A stretch of 64,000 bases of DNA from Pseudomonas deceptionensis (GCF_900106095.1 NZ_FNUD01000002.1:5031054-5095053); one strand, 5' to 3'. Numbered from the stretch's first letter, positions 49,586 through 60,024 are shown. Program-made: numbers and translations. The notes: a model not told the origin generated them from the letters alone.

Positions 49586-50348
49586 CGTGCGGCGGATTTG
49601 GCTCACAGGCGCCAGCAGCGGGATAGGCGCGCACATGGCTGAAGAGTTGCTGGGCAGCGGCGCCCGGGTGGCGCTGACCGCCCGCACGCTGGAACCCCTG
49701 AAAGCATTGTCCGATCGCTACCCCGGGCAAGTCTTGCTGGTGCCCGGCGACCTGACCGACAGCGTGCAGGTACAGGAAATCGGCAGATGCATCGCCCAGG
49801 CATGGGGGGCGCTGGACACCGTGATCCTCAACGCCGGGACCTGTGAATATGTCGACGTCCGTCAGTTCGACGCTGCGGTGATCGAGCGCGTGGTGCGCAC
49901 TAACCTGCTGGCAAGCAGCTACTGCATTGAGCGCGCGCTACCCTTGCTGCGCGCAGGCTCGCGGCCGCATCTGGTGGGCGTGGTCAGCTCTGTCACCTAT
50001 TGGGCACTGCCACGCGCCGAGGCTTATGGCGCATCGAAAGCCGGCCTGCGCTACTTGCTCGAATCACTGCGTATCGACCTGGCCCAGGAGGGCATTGACG
50101 TCACACTCGTCAGCCCAGGCTTTGTCGACACCCCGCTCACCGAAAAAAACGACTTCCCGATGCCCATGCGCTGGCCTGCGCAAAAGGCGGCACAGCATAT
50201 TTGCCAGCGTCTGGACAAACGCCCGCTGGAGATCGCATTTCCCGCACTGTTTATCGTAGCGCTGCGGTTGCTGGCGAACTTGCCAAAACGCCTGCAAGTT
50301 GCGCTCGGCAAACGCCTGGCCCGGACTTCTGACGGTGAATCATCATGA
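49578..50348 (+). CDS. Short-chain dehydrogenase/reductase
   Basis: A 256-residue classical SDR: cofactor motif TGASSGIGAHMAEEL and catalytic YGASKAG (YxxxK) with an upstream Ser. Substrate unknown; operon setting with lipid-modifying genes suggests an acyl or membrane-lipid substrate (inference). It overlaps phrB by 8 nt and the next gene by 4 nt. Confidence 0.9.
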   Translation: MADVRRIWLTGASSGIGAHMAEELLGSGARVALTARTLEPLKALSDRYPGQVLLVPGDLTDSVQVQEIGRCIAQAWGALDTVILNAGTCEYVDVRQFDAAVIERVVRTNLLASSYCIERALPLLRAGSRPHLVGVVSSVTYWALPRAEAYGASKAGLRYLLESLRIDLAQEGIDVTLVSPGFVDTPLTEKNDFPMPMRWPAQKAAQHICQRLDKRPLEIAFPALFIVALRLLANLPKRLQVALGKRLARTSDGESS

Positions 50349-51592
50349 AAATCGCGATCATTGGCAGCGGTATTTCCGGGCTGACCTGCGGCTACTTGTT
50401 GCATAAGGCACACGACATCAGCGTGTTCGAAGCCAGTGACTGGGTCGGCGGCCACACCCATACCGTCAACGTGGATGTCAAAGGCCAGTCATATGCCGTG
50501 GACACCGGATTCATCGTGTTCAACGACTGGACCTACCCCAACTTCATCAAGCTGATGGACCAATTGGGGGTTCGCTCCAAAGCCACGCAGATGAGTTTTT
50601 CCGTCCACGACACCGACAGCAGGCTCGAATACAACGGCAACACACTCAACAGTTTGTTTGCCCAGCGCAGCAACCTCTTGTCACCCGGCTTCTGGGGCAT
50701 GTTGCGCGATATTTTGCGCTTCAATCGCGAAGCCGTCCGCGACCTGGAAGAGCATCGTATTGACAGCGATATCCGGCTGGGCGACTACCTGCAGCAGCGC
50801 GGTTATGGCCGCCGCTTTATCGAGCACTACATCGTGCCGATGGGCGCGGCGATCTGGTCCATGTCGCTGGACGAGATGCAGAACTTTCCGCTGCAGTTTT
50901 TTGTGCGTTTCTTCAAAAACCACGGTTTGCTAAGCGTCACTAATCGCCCGCAATGGCGAGTGATTGAAGGCGGATCAAGCGCGTATGTGAAACCCCTGAG
51001 TGCAGGTTTTGCCGACAAGATTCGTCTGAACTGCCCGGTCAAACGTGTCGAACGCGATAAAGACGGGGTACTGATCCACAGTGCCGCCGGCAGTGAGTAT
51101 TTCGACAAGGTGATTTTTGCCTGCCACAGCAATCAGGCCTTGAAAATGCTGGCGCGCCCTTCCGTGGCCGAAGCGCAAATTCTGGGTGCCATGCCCTATG
51201 CCGAAAACGATGTGGTGCTGCACACCGACACTCGCCTGTTGCCCAATCGAAAACTGGCGTGGGCAAGCTGGAATTATCGCTTGGGCAATGCCGGCCCAAG
51301 GGGCGCTGCGGTCACCTACAACATGAATATCCTGCAGGGTATTCAGAGTGAGACGACCTTCTGCGTCAGCCTTAATCAGAGCGTAGCCATCGATCCTCTC
51401 AAAATACTGGCCAGTTACACCTACGCCCATCCGCAATACAGCCTGGGCGCCGTGGCGGCTCAAGCCCGTTGGCAAGAGTTGCTGGGCGCACACCACAGTT
51501 TTTACTGTGGCGCGTATTGGGCCAACGGGTTCCATGAAGACGGTGTCGCCAGTGCGCTGCGCGTCGCGGCAGCCTTTGGCCAGCAGCTATGA
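50345..51592 (+). CDS. FAD-dependent amine-oxidase-like oxidoreductase
   Basis: A 415-residue NAD(P)/FAD-binding protein: IIGSGISGLTCGYLL at the N-terminus and GAYWANGFHEDG near the C-terminus. It belongs to the family often found next to DUF1365 and cyclopropane-synthase-like genes, and could desaturate or oxidise a fatty acyl chain. It overlaps both neighbours by 4 nt (ATGA), so translation is coupled. Confidence 0.9.
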   Translation: MKIAIIGSGISGLTCGYLLHKAHDISVFEASDWVGGHTHTVNVDVKGQSYAVDTGFIVFNDWTYPNFIKLMDQLGVRSKATQMSFSVHDTDSRLEYNGNTLNSLFAQRSNLLSPGFWGMLRDILRFNREAVRDLEEHRIDSDIRLGDYLQQRGYGRRFIEHYIVPMGAAIWSMSLDEMQNFPLQFFVRFFKNHGLLSVTNRPQWRVIEGGSSAYVKPLSAGFADKIRLNCPVKRVERDKDGVLIHSAAGSEYFDKVIFACHSNQALKMLARPSVAEAQILGAMPYAENDVVLHTDTRLLPNRKLAWASWNYRLGNAGPRGAAVTYNMNILQGIQSETTFCVSLNQSVAIDPLKILASYTYAHPQYSLGAVAAQARWQELLGAHHSFYCGAYWANGFHEDGVASALRVAAAFGQQL

Positions 51593-52389
51593 ACAGCGCC
51601 CTGTACAGCGGCTGGATCGCCCATCGACGCTTTGCGCCGACCACCCATGCATTCCGCTATCAAATAGGCTTGCTGTACCTGGATCTGGACGAACAAGACG
51701 CTGTCCTCGCGCTATCGCCACTGGCCGGCAAAAGCCGCTTTGCGCCGTTTTCTTTTCGTGAAACCGATTACCTGAAAACATACACGGCAACCGGCATGCG
51801 CCTGATCGATGCGGTTCGTCAGCAAGTTGCCGTGGCTTTGGGGCATACACCGCAAGGCGCGATCTGTTTGCTGACGCAAGCCCGCAGCTGGGGGTTGTCC
51901 TTCAACCCGGTGAGTTTCTTTTACTGCTACGAGGCTGACGGAAAACTGGCCGCCATCTTGTGCGAAGTCACCAATACGCCTTGGCGCGAACGCTATCACT
52001 ACGTGCTCCCGGCTCAGGGTGACGGCTTTCAGCATGTCGCCGTGGCCAAAGCCTTTCACGTCTCACCCTTTCTTCCTCCCGATCTGGAATACCGCATGAG
52101 CTTCAGCCCGCCGGACACCCGGCTCGGGGTGCATATGGCGGACTGGCAGGGCGACCTGAAAATGTTCGATGCCACCCTCAACCTGCAACGCACGACGCTG
52201 GACCGCGCAGGGCTGCATCGTTACTTGCGTCAGTTCCCGTGGATGACCGCCAAAACCTGTCTGGCCATCTACTGGCAAGCCTTGCGCCTGCTGCTCAAGC
52301 GCACACCGATTTTCCCCCATCAGGCCGCCGACGGCGCCTTTCGCATTGCCGCCCTGCAACCCAAGGATCAACGCCATGAAGAGCCCTAG
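51589..52389 (+). CDS. DUF1365-family protein
   Basis: A 266-residue DUF1365 protein, starting MNSALYSGWIAHRRFAP and containing SFNPVSFFYCYE. Function is unknown; the family almost always sits between an FAD oxidoreductase and a CFA-like methyltransferase gene. It overlaps the preceding gene by 4 nt and the next by 14 nt. Confidence 0.9.
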   Translation: MNSALYSGWIAHRRFAPTTHAFRYQIGLLYLDLDEQDAVLALSPLAGKSRFAPFSFRETDYLKTYTATGMRLIDAVRQQVAVALGHTPQGAICLLTQARSWGLSFNPVSFFYCYEADGKLAAILCEVTNTPWRERYHYVLPAQGDGFQHVAVAKAFHVSPFLPPDLEYRMSFSPPDTRLGVHMADWQGDLKMFDATLNLQRTTLDRAGLHRYLRQFPWMTAKTCLAIYWQALRLLLKRTPIFPHQAADGAFRIAALQPKDQRHEEP

Positions 52390-53647
52390 CCTGGTTAGTA
52401 AACCCTCACTGTCCACGGCCCATAATCTGACCAGCGCATTGCTGCGCCGCGGGGTCATGCGCCAACTGAGCCAGTTGAAAAACGGTCATCTGGTCGTGAT
52501 CGAAAACGGCGAACGCCTCATGTTCGGTGATTGCAGCGCAGGCCTGGTGGCCGAAGTACACATCCACGACACAAACCTCTGGGGCATGATCGCCAGCAGC
52601 GGCTCGATTGGCGCGGGCGAAGCGTTTATCCATGGTTACTGGAGCTCACCCGACCTGACCAAGGTGGTCCGCGTACTGGTCAGCAATATGGCTGTGCTCG
52701 ACGCCATGGAAGACGGGCTGGCACGCCTGGGCCGCCCGCTGATCCGTGCTTTGCACTGGATCAACCGCAATACCCGCAAAGGCTCGCAAAAGAATATTGC
52801 CGCGCATTACGACTTGGGTAACGAGATGTTCGAGCAGTTCCTCGACCCCACCATGATGTATTCGGCAGCGCAGTTCCTTAACGAGGACGACACCCTGGAG
52901 CAAGCCCAGCTCAATAAGTTGCAGCGTATTTGCCAGAAGCTCGACCTCAAACCCGAAGACCACTTGCTCGAAATCGGTACCGGCTGGGGCAGCATGGCGT
53001 TGTTTGCCGCACAGCATTACGGCTGCAAAGTCACGACCACTACCTTGTCCAAGGAGCAATTCGACTACACCAAAGCCCGTATCGAAGCCTTGGGCTTACA
53101 AGATCAGGTGACTTTGCTACTGGAGGATTACCGCGATTTAACAGGGCAATACGACAAGCTGGTGTCGATCGAGATGATCGAAGCGGTCGGGCATCGCTTT
53201 TTGCCAAGCTACTTCAAACAATGCTCCCACCTGCTCAAGCCCCATGGGTTGATGCTGCTGCAAGCCATCACCATCCGGGAACAACGTTACGAGCAAGCCA
53301 AAACCAGCGTGGACTTTATCCAGCGCTACATATTCCCGGGCGGTGCGCTGCCCAGCGTGCAAAAAATGCTCGAAATCGTCGGCAAAGACACGGACATGAA
53401 CCTGATGCACATGGAGGACTTTGGCCTGCACTACGCCAAAACCTTGCGTCTGTGGCATGAGAACTTTCGCCGCGCCCACGGGCGTTTGACTGAATTGGGC
53501 TACGACGAATACTTTCTGCGCCTGTGGGAGTTTTACCTGTGCTACTGCGAAGGCGGCTTTCTTGAGCGCAGCATCGGCACCGCGCAATTGTTGCTGGCCA
53601 AGCCGGCGGCGATGCCTGCGCCGTTGCTCGGGCGGTTTAGTGCTTAA
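52376..53647 (+). CDS. Cyclopropane-fatty-acyl-phospholipid synthase-like methyltransferase
   Basis: A 423-residue CFA/UfaM-family enzyme with the SAM motif LEIGTGWGSMALF (about 198-210) and the C-terminal active-site Cys region FYLCYCEGGFLERSIG. Members methylate unsaturated acyl chains of phospholipids to give cyclopropane, methyl-branched or furan-type acids. Light induction of such a gene (ufaM) has been reported in P. putida (from memory). The start MKSPSLVSKPS overlaps DUF1365. Confidence 0.9.
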   Translation: MKSPSLVSKPSLSTAHNLTSALLRRGVMRQLSQLKNGHLVVIENGERLMFGDCSAGLVAEVHIHDTNLWGMIASSGSIGAGEAFIHGYWSSPDLTKVVRVLVSNMAVLDAMEDGLARLGRPLIRALHWINRNTRKGSQKNIAAHYDLGNEMFEQFLDPTMMYSAAQFLNEDDTLEQAQLNKLQRICQKLDLKPEDHLLEIGTGWGSMALFAAQHYGCKVTTTTLSKEQFDYTKARIEALGLQDQVTLLLEDYRDLTGQYDKLVSIEMIEAVGHRFLPSYFKQCSHLLKPHGLMLLQAITIREQRYEQAKTSVDFIQRYIFPGGALPSVQKMLEIVGKDTDMNLMHMEDFGLHYAKTLRLWHENFRRAHGRLTELGYDEYFLRLWEFYLCYCEGGFLERSIGTAQLLLAKPAAMPAPLLGRFSA

Positions 53648-54134
53648 GAATCTGGCCAATGCCGGGCTGTTCCAGCTCGGCTGGTTTGCTTGTGTGCTGG
53701 GGGGCAACAGCCTGTGGCTAGTGCTGGCAGGCGCCGCTTTGATGGCGCATCTGCTGTGGATAAGTCGCTCAATGGCAGAAGTCCGTTTAGTGCTCGTCGT
53801 GTGTTTACTCGGCACTGCTGTCGACAGCCTGCTGCTCAATGCCGGGGTTTTCGTCTTCAAGCAACCTGGCTTTTTGATTCCGTTCTGGCTGGTTGTGTTG
53901 TGGGCATTACTGGCCATCACCTTGAACCATTGCCTGGCCTGGACGGCCAAGCCTTTGTGGCGCGCCATTTTGCTGGGGGCTATCAGTGGGCCGTTGTCGT
54001 ATTACGCCGGGCAGCGGCTGGGAGCGGTGCAGTTCCCTTTGGGCCTGTGGCCGACACTGGCCGGGTTGAGCCTGTTGTGGGCGGGGTTGTTTCCATTGCT
54101 GAACGCCTGTAGCCGCTACCGCAGGCTGCGATAA
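53640..54134 (+). CDS. DUF2878 membrane protein
   Basis: A 164-residue membrane protein with about five hydrophobic segments, starting at GTG 53640 (VLKNLANAGLFQLGWF), which overlaps the methyltransferase stop. Its last ten residues (ACSRYRRLR) are encoded by a family-A REP half element at 54106-54134, so the C-terminus may be recent. Function unknown; probably the last gene of the light operon. Confidence 0.83.
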   Translation: MLKNLANAGLFQLGWFACVLGGNSLWLVLAGAALMAHLLWISRSMAEVRLVLVVCLLGTAVDSLLLNAGVFVFKQPGFLIPFWLVVLWALLAITLNHCLAWTAKPLWRAILLGAISGPLSYYAGQRLGAVQFPLGLWPTLAGLSLLWAGLFPLLNACSRYRRLR

Positions 54135-54206
54135 GGGCCGCATGATTTCAGCCGTGGGAGCGAGCCTGCTCGCGAACAACCTTCGCGAGCAGGCTCGCTC
54201 CCACGG
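54106..54206. repeat. Composite REP: family-A half plus family-B inverted repeat
   Basis: A half copy of the family-A element (CCTGTAGCCGCTACCGCAGG, 54106-54135) is followed by a perfect family-B inverted repeat with 25-base arms at 54152-54176 and 54182-54206 around a 5-nt loop. It overlaps the end of the DUF2878 gene and probably ends the operon. Confidence 0.85.
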
Positions 54207-54315
54207 GGTCAGCTGCTAGAAAGGCCCCTTGAACGGCAACCTGGTTTCTATAAAAAAATCTGCGTTCATCAGCACATTCACACCTGACGGCGGCTCTGCC
54301 TTACACTGCGCGCCT

Positions 54316-54621
54316 ATGACCAACATCCCCCTGACCGAAATCAACGAACCCGCCGTCACCTGTTCGACGTGTGCGGCGTGCTGCTGCCAACTGGAAGTGA
54401 TGCTCATCACCGACACCGGCGTGCCCGAGCGCTTTATCGACAACGACGATTGGGGCGGTGAGGTCATGCTGCGTCTGGACGATGGCTGGTGTGCGGCGTT
54501 GGACCGCAACACCATGATGTGCACCATCTATGAGAAACGCCCGCTGATTTGCCGTGAATTCGAAATGGGCGAGGTCGAATGCCTCAACGAACGCCAGGGC
54601 ATTGAGACGGCGTATCGCTGA
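54316..54621 (+). CDS. YkgJ-type cysteine-cluster protein
   Basis: A 101-residue protein with the Cys cluster CSTCAACCCQ and later CTIYEKRPLICREFE, as in the YkgJ/FliB-like zinc- or iron-chelating family. Start MTNIPLTEINEP preferred; an in-frame ATG 29 codons upstream lies in AT-rich spacer. Function unknown. Confidence 0.85.
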   Translation: MTNIPLTEINEPAVTCSTCAACCCQLEVMLITDTGVPERFIDNDDWGGEVMLRLDDGWCAALDRNTMMCTIYEKRPLICREFEMGEVECLNERQGIETAYR

Positions 54622-54691
54622 ACACACAAACCGTATCGTCTGTGTCGCCCAACCCAGCTCCCACAAAGACTTCGCCAGACCTGTCGCGGTC

Positions 54692-55210
54692 CTACAGCGG
54701 CATCGTGTAATGCAGCGCATAGCTTTCTACGCCGTCATTGGTGCTGGAAATGCCCGCATTGGAGTAGTGAGTCGCACGAATCCCGACCTCATGCCCACCC
54801 GCAAAGCGCAAACCGAAACCCAGGCGGTCCTCAAACTGGAAAGCCGTTCCCAGCCGGTTGCCTTCGATTTCAGTGTGCGAGAACAACGCAACCCCGATCC
54901 CGGCCTCTATATAGGGGTTAATCTTTTCACCGGCAAATTCGTACACAAATACGGGCGAGAACGACAGGCTGTTGCTCGCGGATGACTTGTCACCTTCCCA
55001 GTAGGTGTAAGCCCCGTCCCAGTATCCGGTCAGACGCCCCGTATCGCTTTGCATCCAGCTTTTGCCCCAATCGGACTTCAAGCCCAGACGATAAGTCATG
55101 GTCGATTCGGCGGTATGCCCCACCCCAAATTCAATCCCGGCGGCTTGCGCCGTATAGCTCTGCCCCAGTGCAGCGGCGGCAAACGCAGCCAAACAAAAAA
55201 GTCGCTTCAC
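54692..55210 (-). CDS. pagL: Lipid A 3-O-deacylase PagL
   Basis: A 172-residue outer-membrane beta-barrel: signal peptide (cleavage near residue 23) then barrel strands ending in Y-x-x-x-L/F-type C-terminus. The PagL catalytic set is visible as His148, Ser150 and Glu162, with the same spacing as the P. aeruginosa triad (His126/Ser128/Glu140). It removes the 3-position acyl chain of lipid A. Monocistronic. Confidence 0.9.
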   Translation of the reverse strand: MKRLFCLAAFAAAALGQSYTAQAAGIEFGVGHTAESTMTYRLGLKSDWGKSWMQSDTGRLTGYWDGAYTYWEGDKSSASNSLSFSPVFVYEFAGEKINPYIEAGIGVALFSHTEIEGNRLGTAFQFEDRLGFGLRFAGGHEVGIRATHYSNAGISSTNDGVESYALHYTMPL

Positions 55211-55291
55211 AGGAAAAGTCCTTTTTCATAGGTATCTGTCAGTTGTTGTGTGCTTCAGCAAGCAGACGTCATAGCGCTGATATCAGATTTT

Positions 55292-56083
55292 TTACAGTCC
55301 GAAGCTTCGCACAACGCCAGATTTATTCCACAGCACAGGCAGGATTTTTCCTAAGTGTTCAGGCGAAGCGCTGGTCCAGAACTGTGGTTCGCGGGATGGG
55401 CCCACCGCCAGCAAGTCTTGTTCCGTCAATAAACGCTGAAGCTGACGCGCCACGGCGGCGCCGGTATCAATCAGGCTGATCGAAGGTGGGAGCATCTGGC
55501 TGAGCAGAGGCTTGAGGAAGGGGTAATGGGTGCAGCCCAGAATGATGGTGTCGCACCCCGCCGCCAGCAAAGGCTCTATGTAGCCTTTTAACAAGGTGAA
55601 CAAGGCATCGCTGTGCAGGTCGCCGGTTTCGATCAGTTCCACCAGGCCGGGACATGGCTGGGTAATGACCCGGACATCGTTGGCAAAGCGGTCGAGCAAG
55701 GCGGCAAACTTGGCGCTTTGCAACGTGCCGGTGGTTGCGAGCACGCCCACCACACCGCTGCGCGTGGCTGCCGCGGCCGGTTTGACGGCGGGTTCCATAC
55801 CGACGATGGGCCACTCGGGGTACAGCTGACGCAAGTCTGCAACCCCGGCCACTGTCGCGGTATTGCAGGCCAGCACCAGGGCTTTGGCGCCCTGGCGCTG
55901 GAAGAAATCAGCCACTACTGCGCAGCGCTGGCGAATAAACCCGGGGCTTTTTTCGCCATACGGGATATGCCCACAGTCCGCCACGTAGAGCAGCGACTCG
56001 TTGGGCAACAGGGTGTGTATTTCCTTGAGGACCGACAGGCCACCGACGCCAGAGTCGAAAACCCCAACCGGCGCCTCACTCAT
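55292..56083 (-). CDS. murI: Glutamate racemase
   Basis: A 263-residue MurI with both catalytic cysteines: Cys73 (ACNTATV) and Cys184 (LGCTHYPFL), plus GVFDSGVGG at the N-terminus. It makes D-glutamate for peptidoglycan. Start [12 protein letters not shown]; it overlaps the moeB stop by 8 nt. Confidence 0.96.
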   Translation of the reverse strand: MSEAPVGVFDSGVGGLSVLKEIHTLLPNESLLYVADCGHIPYGEKSPGFIRQRCAVVADFFQRQGAKALVLACNTATVAGVADLRQLYPEWPIVGMEPAVKPAAAATRSGVVGVLATTGTLQSAKFAALLDRFANDVRVITQPCPGLVELIETGDLHSDALFTLLKGYIEPLLAAGCDTIILGCTHYPFLKPLLSQMLPPSISLIDTGAAVARQLQRLLTEQDLLAVGPSREPQFWTSASPEHLGKILPVLWNKSGVVRSFGL

Positions 56084-56831
56084 GGCCAGCTCCGCACACG
56101 CTGCACGCCGGGTCACGCTTGACCCGCAATTCGCGAAAACGTGTGCCCAAGGCATCGATCAATAACAGTCGACCTACCAGCGGTTCACCAAAACCGGCCA
56201 GTACCTTGAGCGCTTCAAGGGCTTGCAAGCTGCCGACCAGCCCTACCAGCGGGCCAAGCACGCCGGCTTCGCTGCAGGTCAGTTCCTCTTCGCTCCCGTG
56301 CCCGTACAGGCAGTGATAGCAAGGGCTTGCGGGCTGACGCGAATCAAACACCGACAATTGCCCCTCAAGGCGAATCGCCGCACCACTGACCAATGGCTTG
56401 CGCGCCGCGACACAGGCCCGGTTCACCGCTTCGCGGGTGGCAAAGTTGTCGCAGCAATCGAGCACCAGATCCACGTGGGACACCGCCTCGTTCAACGAGT
56501 CGGCATCCAGCGCCGAACGGTGGCCGACCAGCTTGATGTGCGGATTTATCAGGCGCAGCCGGCGCAACGCCGAGTCGACCTTGCTCTCACCAACATTGGC
56601 GGTGTCGTGAATAATCTGGCGCTGCAGGTTGGTCAGGTCGACGCTGTCGAAGTCGGCCAGATGCAGCTCACCGACACCGGCCGCGGCAAGGTAGAGCGCG
56701 ACGGGCGAACCAAGCCCGCCAAGGCCGATAATCAGCACACGGCTGTTTTTGAGTTTCAACTGGCCATCGATATCGACCTGTTGCAACAGGATCTGCCGGC
56801 TATAGCGCAACAGCTCCTCATCGGTCAGCAC
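56076..56831 (-). CDS. moeB: Molybdopterin-synthase adenylyltransferase (MoeB/HesA family)
   Basis: A 251-residue E1-like enzyme with [19 protein letters not shown] and two CxxC zinc pairs (CYHCLYG; CSVCGAG). It adenylates the C-terminal Gly of a ubiquitin-like sulfur carrier, in MoeB the MoaD subunit. It overlaps prmC by 7 nt. In Pseudomonas a gene of this kind is always in the prmC-murI cluster; ThiF-like roles are possible. Confidence 0.88.
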   Translation of the reverse strand: MLTDEELLRYSRQILLQQVDIDGQLKLKNSRVLIIGLGGLGSPVALYLAAAGVGELHLADFDSVDLTNLQRQIIHDTANVGESKVDSALRRLRLINPHIKLVGHRSALDADSLNEAVSHVDLVLDCCDNFATREAVNRACVAARKPLVSGAAIRLEGQLSVFDSRQPASPCYHCLYGHGSEEELTCSEAGVLGPLVGLVGSLQALEALKVLAGFGEPLVGRLLLIDALGTRFRELRVKRDPACSVCGAGHE

Positions 56832-57655
56832 GGCAGGCGACCCAACGTAATGCGTTCGTGCCCGCCCAGGTCCTTGCGGCTTTCAACCTGTGCATAACCT
56901 GCTGCCAGCAACAGTTCGCGAACGGCCTGGGCCTGATCGTAACCGTGCTCCAGCATCAGCCACCCGCCTGCATTCAAGTGCTGCGCCGAAGCGCAGATGA
57001 TCTCGCGTATATCGTCCAGGCCATCAACACCGGCGACCAGAGCGCTTTCGGGCTCAAAACGCACATCGCCTTCAGCCAGGTGCACGTCACCGGCGGCAAT
57101 ATAGGGCGGGTTGCTGATGATCAGATCAAAACGCTGGTCGGCCAAGGCGCTAAACCAGTGGCTGGTAAACACCTTGACGTTTTCAAGCTGCAAACGCTGA
57201 CGGTTACGCTCGGCCAGCGCCACGGCTTCAAGTACGCGGTCAACCGCGGTGACTTGCCAGGCGGCGCGCTCGCTGGCCAGCGCCAGGGCAATGGCCCCGC
57301 TGCCCGTGCCCAGGTCAAGAACCCTGGCCGGGCTGGCAGGCAGCAGTTCCAGCGCCGTTTCGACCAGCAGTTCGGTGTCGGGACGCGGGATCAACGTGTG
57401 CGGCGCCACTTCCAGATCAAGGTTCCAGAAACCCTGCTGCCCCAGAATGTAGGCCACCGGCTCACCGGCCCGACGACGCAACAGAAACTGCGAGAAGGCC
57501 AATGCCGCTTCGCTGCTGACAATTTTCTCTGGCCATGTGTGCAAGTAACTGCGCGACTTGCCCAGGGCGGCAGCCAATAGCAGCTCCGCATCAAGACGGG
57601 CAGTTGGCGAGTCAGGCAGTTCAGCAGCCCGTAACAAGCTGGCAATAATAGTCAT
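56825..57655 (-). CDS. prmC: Release-factor glutamine methyltransferase PrmC
   Basis: A 276-residue methyltransferase with the SAM motif VLDLGTGSGAIALALA and the NPPY motif (IISNPPYIA). It methylates the Gln of the GGQ motif in RF1 and RF2. It starts directly after the prfA stop, coupling the modifier to its substrate. Confidence 0.96.
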   Translation of the reverse strand: MTIIASLLRAAELPDSPTARLDAELLLAAALGKSRSYLHTWPEKIVSSEAALAFSQFLLRRRAGEPVAYILGQQGFWNLDLEVAPHTLIPRPDTELLVETALELLPASPARVLDLGTGSGAIALALASERAAWQVTAVDRVLEAVALAERNRQRLQLENVKVFTSHWFSALADQRFDLIISNPPYIAAGDVHLAEGDVRFEPESALVAGVDGLDDIREIICASAQHLNAGGWLMLEHGYDQAQAVRELLLAAGYAQVESRKDLGGHERITLGRLPC

Positions 57656-58738
57656 TTATTCACCCAGGGCGGTCAGTTGATCAGCCTGAAACTCCGCCAA
57701 TAATGGCTCGATAACGGCATCAACGCCGCCAGCCAGTACGTCATCCAAGGAATACAGGGTCAGGTTGACGCGATGGTCGGTCACTCGCCCCTGCGCGAAA
57801 TTGTAAGTGCGGATCCGCTCGGAGCGATCCCCCGAGCCCACCAGCGATTTGCGCTCGCTGGCAATCGCATTGGCCGCAGCACTGGTTTGCTGGTCATTCA
57901 ACTTGGCGGAAAGCCAGGACATCGCCCGCGCCCGGTTTTTATGCTGGGAACGCTCTTCCTGGCACTCCACCACTATGCCCGAGGGCAAGTGCGTGATACG
58001 GATCGCCGAGTCAGTCTTGTTGACGTGCTGACCACCCGCCCCCGAGGAGCGGTAGGTATCGACCCGCAAATCCGACGGATTGATCTCAATGGCTTCTTGC
58101 TCATCCGGCTCAGGCAATACGGCCACGGTGCAGGCAGAGGTGTGGATACGACCCTGGGATTCGGTGGCGGGGACGCGCTGCACGCGATGTACACCCGACT
58201 CGAACTTCAGCTTGCCGTAAACATTCTCGCCTTCGACGCGAGCAATGACTTCTTTATAGCCGCCATGTTCGCCGCTGTTTTCTGACAGGATTTCCAGCTT
58301 CCAGCCACGACGCTCGGCGTAACGGGAATACATGCGAAACAGGTCGCCGGCAAAAATGGCCGCTTCATCGCCACCGGTCCCGGCGCGAATTTCGAGGAAT
58401 ACGTTGCGCCCGTCATTAGGGTCTTTAGGCAACAGCATGCGCTGCAAGTCACCTTCAAGCTCGACCAGGCGCTCTTTGGCTTCGCGAACTTCTTCGACCG
58501 CCATTTCACGCATGTCCGGGTCGCTATCCTTGAGCAACGCCTGTGCGCCTTCAAGGTCTGCCTGTACTTTCAGCCACAGCCCGTAAGCCGTAACAATGGG
58601 TTCAACTTCGGCGTATTCCTTGGAATAGGCGCGGAATTTGGTTTGATCAGAAATGACTTCGCCATCGCCAAGCAATGCGGTCAGTTCTTCAAAACGGTCC
58701 TGGAGGATGTCCAGCTTATTAAGCAGTGACGCTTTCAT
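57656..58738 (-). CDS. prfA: Peptide chain release factor 1
   Basis: A 360-residue RF1 with the peptidyl-hydrolysis motif [12 protein letters not shown] and the PAT codon-reading tripeptide ([12 protein letters not shown]), the RF1 rather than RF2 form. It ends translation at UAA and UAG. It follows hemA by 2 nt, the conserved hemA-prfA-prmC order. Confidence 0.97.
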   Translation of the reverse strand: MKASLLNKLDILQDRFEELTALLGDGEVISDQTKFRAYSKEYAEVEPIVTAYGLWLKVQADLEGAQALLKDSDPDMREMAVEEVREAKERLVELEGDLQRMLLPKDPNDGRNVFLEIRAGTGGDEAAIFAGDLFRMYSRYAERRGWKLEILSENSGEHGGYKEVIARVEGENVYGKLKFESGVHRVQRVPATESQGRIHTSACTVAVLPEPDEQEAIEINPSDLRVDTYRSSGAGGQHVNKTDSAIRITHLPSGIVVECQEERSQHKNRARAMSWLSAKLNDQQTSAAANAIASERKSLVGSGDRSERIRTYNFAQGRVTDHRVNLTLYSLDDVLAGGVDAVIEPLLAEFQADQLTALGE

Positions 58739-58740
58739 TA

Positions 58741-60024
58741 CTATTTTTTATCCGCAGAGCTATGCGAGGAGCCCTCACCGAGGGCAAAAAGTTCTTGGGC
58801 CATGGCCAGCGCATCGAGGCGGCCTTCGGCAGAAAGCTTCTTCAGCTGGACGCTGGGTGCGTGCAGCAACTTATTGGTCAGACCGCGCGCCAGCTGTACC
58901 AGTACGTCTTCAGGGTTGCTGCCGTTGGCGAGCATACGCTGGGCTTTTTGCAGTTCTTCGTCGCGCAAGCGCTCGCTTTGCTGGCGGTAGGCCTTAAGCA
59001 CATCGACCGCAGCCAGCTCACGCAAACGCACCATAAAGTCGTCAGCGCCAATGCTGACCATCTCTTCTGCCGCCTGAGCTGCGCCCTGACGACTCTTGAG
59101 GTTTTCGGCAACCACCTCGTGAAGATCATCGACGGTATAGAGGTAAACGTCGTCCAGCTCGCCGACTTCCGGCTCGATATCGCGGGGAACAGCAATATCG
59201 ACCATAAAAATAGGCTTGTGCTTGCGCAGCTTCAAGGCGCTTTCGACCGCGCCCTTGCCCAAGATCGGCAACTGGCTGGCGGTGGAACTGATAACGATAT
59301 CGCTATGCACCAGCTCTTGAGGGATGTCCGACAGCAGCACCGCGTGGGCTCCGAACTGTGCAGCCAACGTGCTGGCGCGCTCCAGGGTACGGTTGGCCAC
59401 CACGATACGCTTGACCCCCAGGTCGTGCAGGTGACGGGCGACCAGGGTAATGGTCTCGCCCGCACCGATCAGCAAGGCCTGGCTGCGCTGCAAGTCGCTG
59501 AAGATCTGCTTGGCCAGACTGACGGCGGCAAAGGCCACAGACACCGGGTTTTCACCGATGGCGGTGTCGGTGCGCACCTGTTTGGCCGAGTTGAAGGTTG
59601 CCTGGAACAAACGCCCCAACAAAGGCCCTACGGTGCCCGCCTCACGTGCCACGGCGTAGGCCGATTTCATCTGACCGAGGATTTGCGGCTCGCCCAACAC
59701 CAGCGAATCCAGGCCTGAAGCCACACGCATCATGTGACGAACGGCAGCATCGTCCTCATGGACATAGGCACAAGCCCGCAATTCTTCGAGGCTGAGGTTG
59801 TGATAATCCGCCAGCCACTTGAGCACACTGTCAGGCGAAAGGTGGTCCTGCTCTATATAGAGCTCACTGCGATTGCAGGTGGAGAGGATCGCAGCTTCGC
59901 GACTGTCGGTTAGGCGGCAGAGCTGCTGCAAGGCCTCAACCAACTGCTCTGGAGTAAAAGCCACGCGCTCGCGGACGTCTACTGAAGCAGTCTTGTGGTT
60001 AATACCGAGTGCGAGGAAGGCCAT
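58741..60024 (-). CDS. hemA: Glutamyl-tRNA reductase
   Basis: A 427-residue HemA with the catalytic Cys50 ([11 protein letters not shown]) and a NADPH-binding domain ([17 protein letters not shown]). It commits glutamate to tetrapyrrole synthesis. It is divergent from the TPR lipoprotein, as in other pseudomonads (hemA / lolB region). Confidence 0.97.
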   Translation of the reverse strand: MAFLALGINHKTASVDVRERVAFTPEQLVEALQQLCRLTDSREAAILSTCNRSELYIEQDHLSPDSVLKWLADYHNLSLEELRACAYVHEDDAAVRHMMRVASGLDSLVLGEPQILGQMKSAYAVAREAGTVGPLLGRLFQATFNSAKQVRTDTAIGENPVSVAFAAVSLAKQIFSDLQRSQALLIGAGETITLVARHLHDLGVKRIVVANRTLERASTLAAQFGAHAVLLSDIPQELVHSDIVISSTASQLPILGKGAVESALKLRKHKPIFMVDIAVPRDIEPEVGELDDVYLYTVDDLHEVVAENLKSRQGAAQAAEEMVSIGADDFMVRLRELAAVDVLKAYRQQSERLRDEELQKAQRMLANGSNPEDVLVQLARGLTNKLLHAPSVQLKKLSAEGRLDALAMAQELFALGEGSSHSSADKK

